Source: Phorcus lineatus
Lineage: Eukaryota; Mollusca; Gastropoda; Trochida; Trochidae
Direction of reading: 5' to 3'
NCBI GenBank assembly: GCA_921293015.1
Contig: OV121090.1
Span: forward strand, 2,046,001-2,110,000
DNA length: 64,000 nt
Of the stretch, positions 59,501 to 64,000 are shown in pieces. The position numbers and the translations under genes were made by a program. The notes beneath the pieces were generated by a model that was not told where the DNA came from, ran no database searches, and saw only the letters and a program-made list of their open reading frames with translations. Every line of letters begins with the position of its first letter. Positions within the stretch are counted from its first letter, which is position 1.

Positions 59501-60017
59501 ATCAGTATTTATTAGCCATAAGGTCAAACAGGCCAAATCGGTTTCTTGTTAGTGAAGCGTCAGGTATCATCATCTATGGTCAATAAACTTTCCACATTTT
59601 CTTCTTCTTCTTAAGAACTGATGTACCTCCAAATCAGAAAATTTTCTTGGGAGGCTTCGCACTTAGCAGATTAAGCATTCTACATTTGTGACTATTGGAC
59701 GTGACAAGCATTATACTTTAAACCTTTCAATGAACCCTGCAGATCCAATAAGCTTATATATTCACAGTAATGCCTTTGTTCGAGTCACAGAGTTTACTTC
59801 GTAACAGCTATTGTCACATGAACTCCTTGACAAGAAGACATGCCTTGACACGTAACTTAAAGAAATAGTTTTACGAAAGTAGCTGGCATCATCTTATTCT
59901 TCAATGCATTATCCAATCTGTGAAATCCTCAACATTAATTTTGTTACTGATCACGAATGACATGACAATTTTTTGTAATAGTATGCTTTCTATTCATTTC
60001 TAAATATTCATTTTCAG
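56530..60017. other. Upstream flank of SPATA2-like gene
   Basis: AT-rich with no coding exon. A possible 5' UTR exon ends at about 57396 with the donor CATAGG|GTAAGA, preceded by slightly GC-richer sequence; this is a guess from splice consensus. A poly(G) run lies at about 59103-59117. Confidence 0.35.
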
Positions 60018-60431
60018 ATTATCATCATGGTTGTAACTAAGTTTGCCCAAGGAAAACCACATCATACAGTCGTGTTCCCGGCAAGAGTTAACCACTGACA
60101 AACAAGAGGATATCACAGGAGGTCAAATACCATGGAGAGTAAGGAGCAAGCAAACAAGCTCTTCAGAAAGTCAATAAAAAATGCAGAAAATCTTGATGCT
60201 GATACGCTGAAACAGATTACAAAATCTATTCACAAATTGTTGAGAGAGGCTTTGACAACACTACCTAAAGTACACCGATTCTCTTTCAAGGAGTTTTGGT
60301 TGGTTGTTGTCAAGACAGCAGAGGTTGGCAAACTGGTTCCTGAAAAGGCCGCTGAGGCCTTTCTAAACCTCAAAACATATTTTATTCTTTTATACAGAGC
60401 GCCGTGGAAGAAGGAGTTCTGGAAACTAAAA
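60018..60431 (+). CDS. SPATA2-like protein, first coding exon (PUB-type domain start); gene continues right
   Basis: Acceptor tttcag ends at 60017; ATG at 60132 (context taccATGG); 100 codons to donor AAA|GTAAGT (60432), phase 0. SPATA2 bridges the deubiquitinase CYLD to LUBAC in TNF/NOD signalling through its PUB domain. The stretch HRFSFKEFWLVVVKTAEVGK... AEAFLNL...YRAPWKKEFWKLK resembles the SPATA2 PUB region (FRLIQFYEVVE... then YPWKKEF..IK), recalled from memory. A short upstream ATG (60027) opens a 19-codon frame in the leader. No later exon was recognised up to 64000, so the next intron exceeds 3.5 kb. The first ~40 residues have no match that I know. Confidence 0.6.
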
Positions 60432-63400
60432 GTAAGTCACAAAATAGCATAAAAGTCTTCAGCATCAGATTGCAACACCTTTCTTAAAGCATTGATGTGA
60501 GTAGCTGTAGTCTGCTATATTCAGAAACTTTAACACACTTCAGGGTTTTTTTGCTTAGTCTATAGTGAGTTCCATGATAAGGAGTGAAATGGTAGAATAT
60601 CTAAATTGTATACAGAATAAGAAAACACTATTAACGAATAACGGTTTCGGTAGCACTGATGAATCGGTTGTTACTCTACCATAAATGCAATCATTTAAAG
60701 AAACCCTCTTAAACATCGCTGAATACATGACATCGTAAGCCATGAGCAGTAATGTATGAGTGTCAGCCGCTCCTTCATCACATTGCATTGCTGAAGATAC
60801 TCAAGTGATGACCAATGGATGACCACTGTATGACCAATGGATCCAAAGACATGAGTCTCAAAGCATGTTACATTTCCTTACCAGACCTCCCACTAGAGCA
60901 TTTTCTAATTAGCTTAAGCTTTATGGTTTTATGCAAAGATCCAATAGCACTTCTGTGTTAGTGAAACTACAAATGACAATATATATATAACTCTTGTTTC
61001 AAGAGAAAACATTCAATTTGAAGTTATGAGTTATTAAGGTACCACTATGTTCAACATAATTTCAGAATTCAGAATGGGAGGTTGTTTCAAATAAGTTCTA
61101 TGCTATACACAAATAGCCTTGCTGAACATAGGTATATTTATTCGTCAAAAAAATTTGATGTTCCATTATTGAAGATATACAAAATTTGTCATGGGTTTTG
61201 GAACATCTGTGTCTGATCGTGAGTCTGTTAAATTTTACCTTAATAAGGCCAGCCAACTGATACCTTACCTTCTTATAAAACCTCTCTCAAATTTAGTGCT
61301 TCTGTTTGTGCCAATGAGATGATGTGTTTGAGATTTGTCACTTCATTCACAGGTATCGCAGGATGTTTTGAAATAATGGCAATCAGGCATCGAGACTTTC
61401 ACTTGGTTGTATATGTTTTTCAATTGGTATTCAGTTAATCAGAGAAAAGATGGATCCTAATGAACCAGTTATTGCACTGCTGTTACCAGTAGGTTAGAAC
61501 TTCAGCAAGGTTGAGTAGGAAGTTTGTTATCAGTTGCAATTATCATTCATCCTGTGTGTTTGCATATTGCTGCATGTGTGTCTGTTATATGCACAAAGTG
61601 AAAACATGACCTGATCTTGTATGGTTGAAAGTGAGCTTTCTTGGTTATTGAGGAGACTTTCTCTTTCATTGTTACTCGGAATCGAATACAACACCAAGAA
61701 TTTTCACTTTGTTCACAGGAATGATAGGGAAACCTGAAATGCTAGTCAGGGTTTGATTTTTTTTTTTTAATAACTGTTCTTTATTTGTTCAATCAATTAG
61801 AAGGGATGAGATATAATAGCCACTAATTGCTTTGCAATTGAGCCAAGTATAATTAGAACTACCACATATTGGAATAGGCATGCTAGTGGTGTCACGATTC
61901 ATCGATAGTATCGATGTTTGCATCGTCTACTACGTGATACGAGTGTATCGATACAAAACATGTTTAGACAATATATCAGTATATTTATATTGTGAGGGTC
62001 CAAAATACATCGATGTATCGCCATAAGAGAAAATATATCCTGATACTGTTAACATAATTTGTTTCTACTCAAAAAACTATAAAAGTCAAAACGGTTTTTC
62101 TTCTATTTCAGAGATAACAGTGATAAGAACAGAAACAGAATGAGAAAATTTTGTGATTTCCCTTTATGTCATATCTAAGACAATTTGGTATCTAAGGATT
62201 AACATTACTGTCTTATGTCCTATCTATAGTTCTTTCCTAAACTGTAGAGAATCGGGATACGCATTGTATCGCAACCACTGTATCATAATGATAATCGTCT
62301 TGCAGGTTCCTTGGCAATAATTCCATGATATATCGTCTCGCCTGATAAAACTACAATCGGGATATATCGTCTCGCCACTAAGGCCAGGATAAACAGGTTT
62401 ACAGTATGTTGTCAATCACAAGTATCATTCATTCTATGTGGTTGTACATTGCTTGATATGTGCGGGTTTGATGAATACACAAGTGTAATGTAGTTGAAAG
62501 CATTTCTGGAAAATAAGACCCAATTTTTCAAGGTTTTTGACTTATTGTTGAGGGAGTTATTTCTCTAAAATTGAAAATGTTTAAATCAGGTTCATTGTTT
62601 AACTTATGGTGCAATAAAATCATGTACCGGTAAGGTATGACATACACTCAGCTCAGGTTGCTGCCGTCAGCCCATGATGAGATATTAGAGAATAAGTGAC
62701 CAAGTGATTTGTTCCTTGGCTGGAAATTTCAGTTTTTAAGGGTTTGACCTCGTCATCTCATTACATTTTATTTTGAGAAAAATCTAGTGTCTTTGATTAA
62801 GGATATGAAATACAGTTTATGTGCAAACTTTTAAAAATTGAAGGCATTGTAAAATAGAGGTACCTTCTTTTCAAAATACTTATGGAGATGGAAATTAAGA
62901 GTAAGGAGACTCTGATCTAATATCATTATTAATGTTTGATGGTACATGCTTCAGCTCACATTATCTTAATATTGGATTTCACAAATTCCTTTTGGGTGAG
63001 GAATCTTGTGAGGTATTATTTTATCAACCATGGGGAGATTACATGTACTTATTTTGTAATTGAAATTGTAATCCAAGTCATATGAATACACAATTTGTTT
63101 GAAACTTATAGGCTTCAGAAACTAATGAATAGTCCACCTTTTGGGTGGATTGTGTTGCAGGGATTTCCCCCTGTAAACTTACAATGACTTCCTGAAAGAA
63201 GTGAGTGATGCTTGGATGCTCCAACTTTGTTGGAAGGAAAGACTAGGCTTTTGTAAAGTATATGTTTCACTCATCTCCCATTTTGCCCAAATTTATGGAC
63301 TTTAAGTTTTTATTGTTCTATTTTATCATGCTAGGAAACATGGTCTATGTCTTTTTGTTTCTATTGCCTTGTGAGAATAATCTCTGTATCATGAGTTTTC

Positions 63401-64000
63401 GTGAAATGGCATGAGGCAGTTTTATACATGCGTTTCATTAAGAATCTAATTTGCATTTTTAAGGGTACATTAGTTACTGTTGTGTATTTGGACAATTTAT
63501 ATCCTCAATTTTTTTGTCAATGGTATGATTGTCATTAAGTTTAGAATCAATTTAATTTAGTAATAACCTATTTCTATTTTTTGGAATTGATTATTATAAA
63601 ATTCAGAAATCAAAGCCTGATGATCTAGAGACAAATTTTTTAAAAATGTTTTGAGATGGTTATTTTCAGTGGCTTATCACTCTCTGTGAACTCAACAATA
63701 AACTTAGCCAGCGTTCAATGCAAGTGTGGATGATAATGAAGTGAAGTACTGCTATTCTATAAATTCGGTTATCACCCCTGTTTGGAAGATTAGGTATGTG
63801 TCAGTCTGTATGTAAGATTTTCTGTTGTATATATATATATCAGGCCCGTAGCTAGCTAATAATTTTAGGAAGAAAAAAAATTTGTTCTTATTTTAATGTT
63901 TGTATGGAAAAAAAGAATATTATATGTTTCATCAGGCATCTGACCCTTTTCTGCAGATTGAGAACATGAACGTGAACATTAAATGCCAGTATTACACCCC
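60432..64000 (+). other. Intron of SPATA2-like gene (no further exon seen)
   Basis: AT-rich sequence with one MITE candidate (61884-62380) and an (AT)n run near 63829-63840. I looked for a continuation of the PUB domain after YAG acceptors and did not find one. Confidence 0.4.
61884..62380. mobile_element. Possible MITE, TAGTGG termini
   Basis: TAGTGGTGTCACGAT at the left and ATCGTCTCGCCACTA at the right are imperfect inverted repeats. Inside are several tatcgat/atcgata and gatatatcgtctcgcc motifs. No ORF. Confidence 0.45.

Overview
This 64 kb window is animal nuclear DNA, most likely from a lophotrochozoan and probably a marine mollusc such as a bivalve. That placement is an inference from short GT-AG exons in long AT-rich introns, lineage-type families (an SLC7 light chain, a VPS4-like ATPase, a SPATA2-like protein) and the repeat mix (jockey/CR1-like LINEs, a DIRS retroelement, a PHD/FLYWCH-type MULE, many MITEs, long minisatellites). 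There is no operon structure, and most of the window is intron, intergenic DNA or transposon.

Three host genes are visible. (1) Positions 151-6176, minus strand: eight exons encode the first 309 residues of an amino-acid transporter light chain closest to b(0,+)AT (SLC7A9-like); the 3' part lies left of the window. (2) Positions 17753-26783, minus strand: a complete 12-exon gene for a 552-residue MIT-AAA protein of the VPS4 class. It is divergent: the Walker B acidic pair is Glu-Asp instead of Asp-Glu, sensor 1 is Gln instead of Asn, and there is an extra Q/N-rich N-terminus. (3) Positions 60018-60431, plus strand: the first coding exon of a SPATA2-like protein (start of a PUB-type domain); the rest lies to the right. 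I see no functional link between the three.

Mobile DNA by region. 8460-10289 is a foldback element with 505-bp near-identical inverted arms and a 4-bp TTGA duplication; each arm carries a potential first exon that splices in frame into an ORF in the centre. 10601-11592 is a 5'-truncated LINE. 11980-13665 is a non-autonomous element with imperfect TIRs. 13887-15869 is a broken DIRS-type element (RT, RNase H, tyrosine recombinase). 23425-24206 and 29690-30159 hold MITEs. 34373-36245 is a LINE split by a 677-bp element that recurs at 55850-56527. 40555-45495 is a LINE broken twice, by a second LINE (15-bp duplication) and by a 3.2-kb MULE (8-9 bp duplication). 49380-49821 and 50206-50491 are further MITEs.

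Tandem arrays are prominent: about 62-bp units at 1803-2215 that copy a splice acceptor of gene 1; 41-bp units at 17150-17760 beside the stop codon of gene 2; 145-bp units at 46206-48190; and a 58-copy 40-bp minisatellite at 51241-53572. All exon calls were made by hand from splice consensus, reading phase and family similarity recalled from memory; no search was run.
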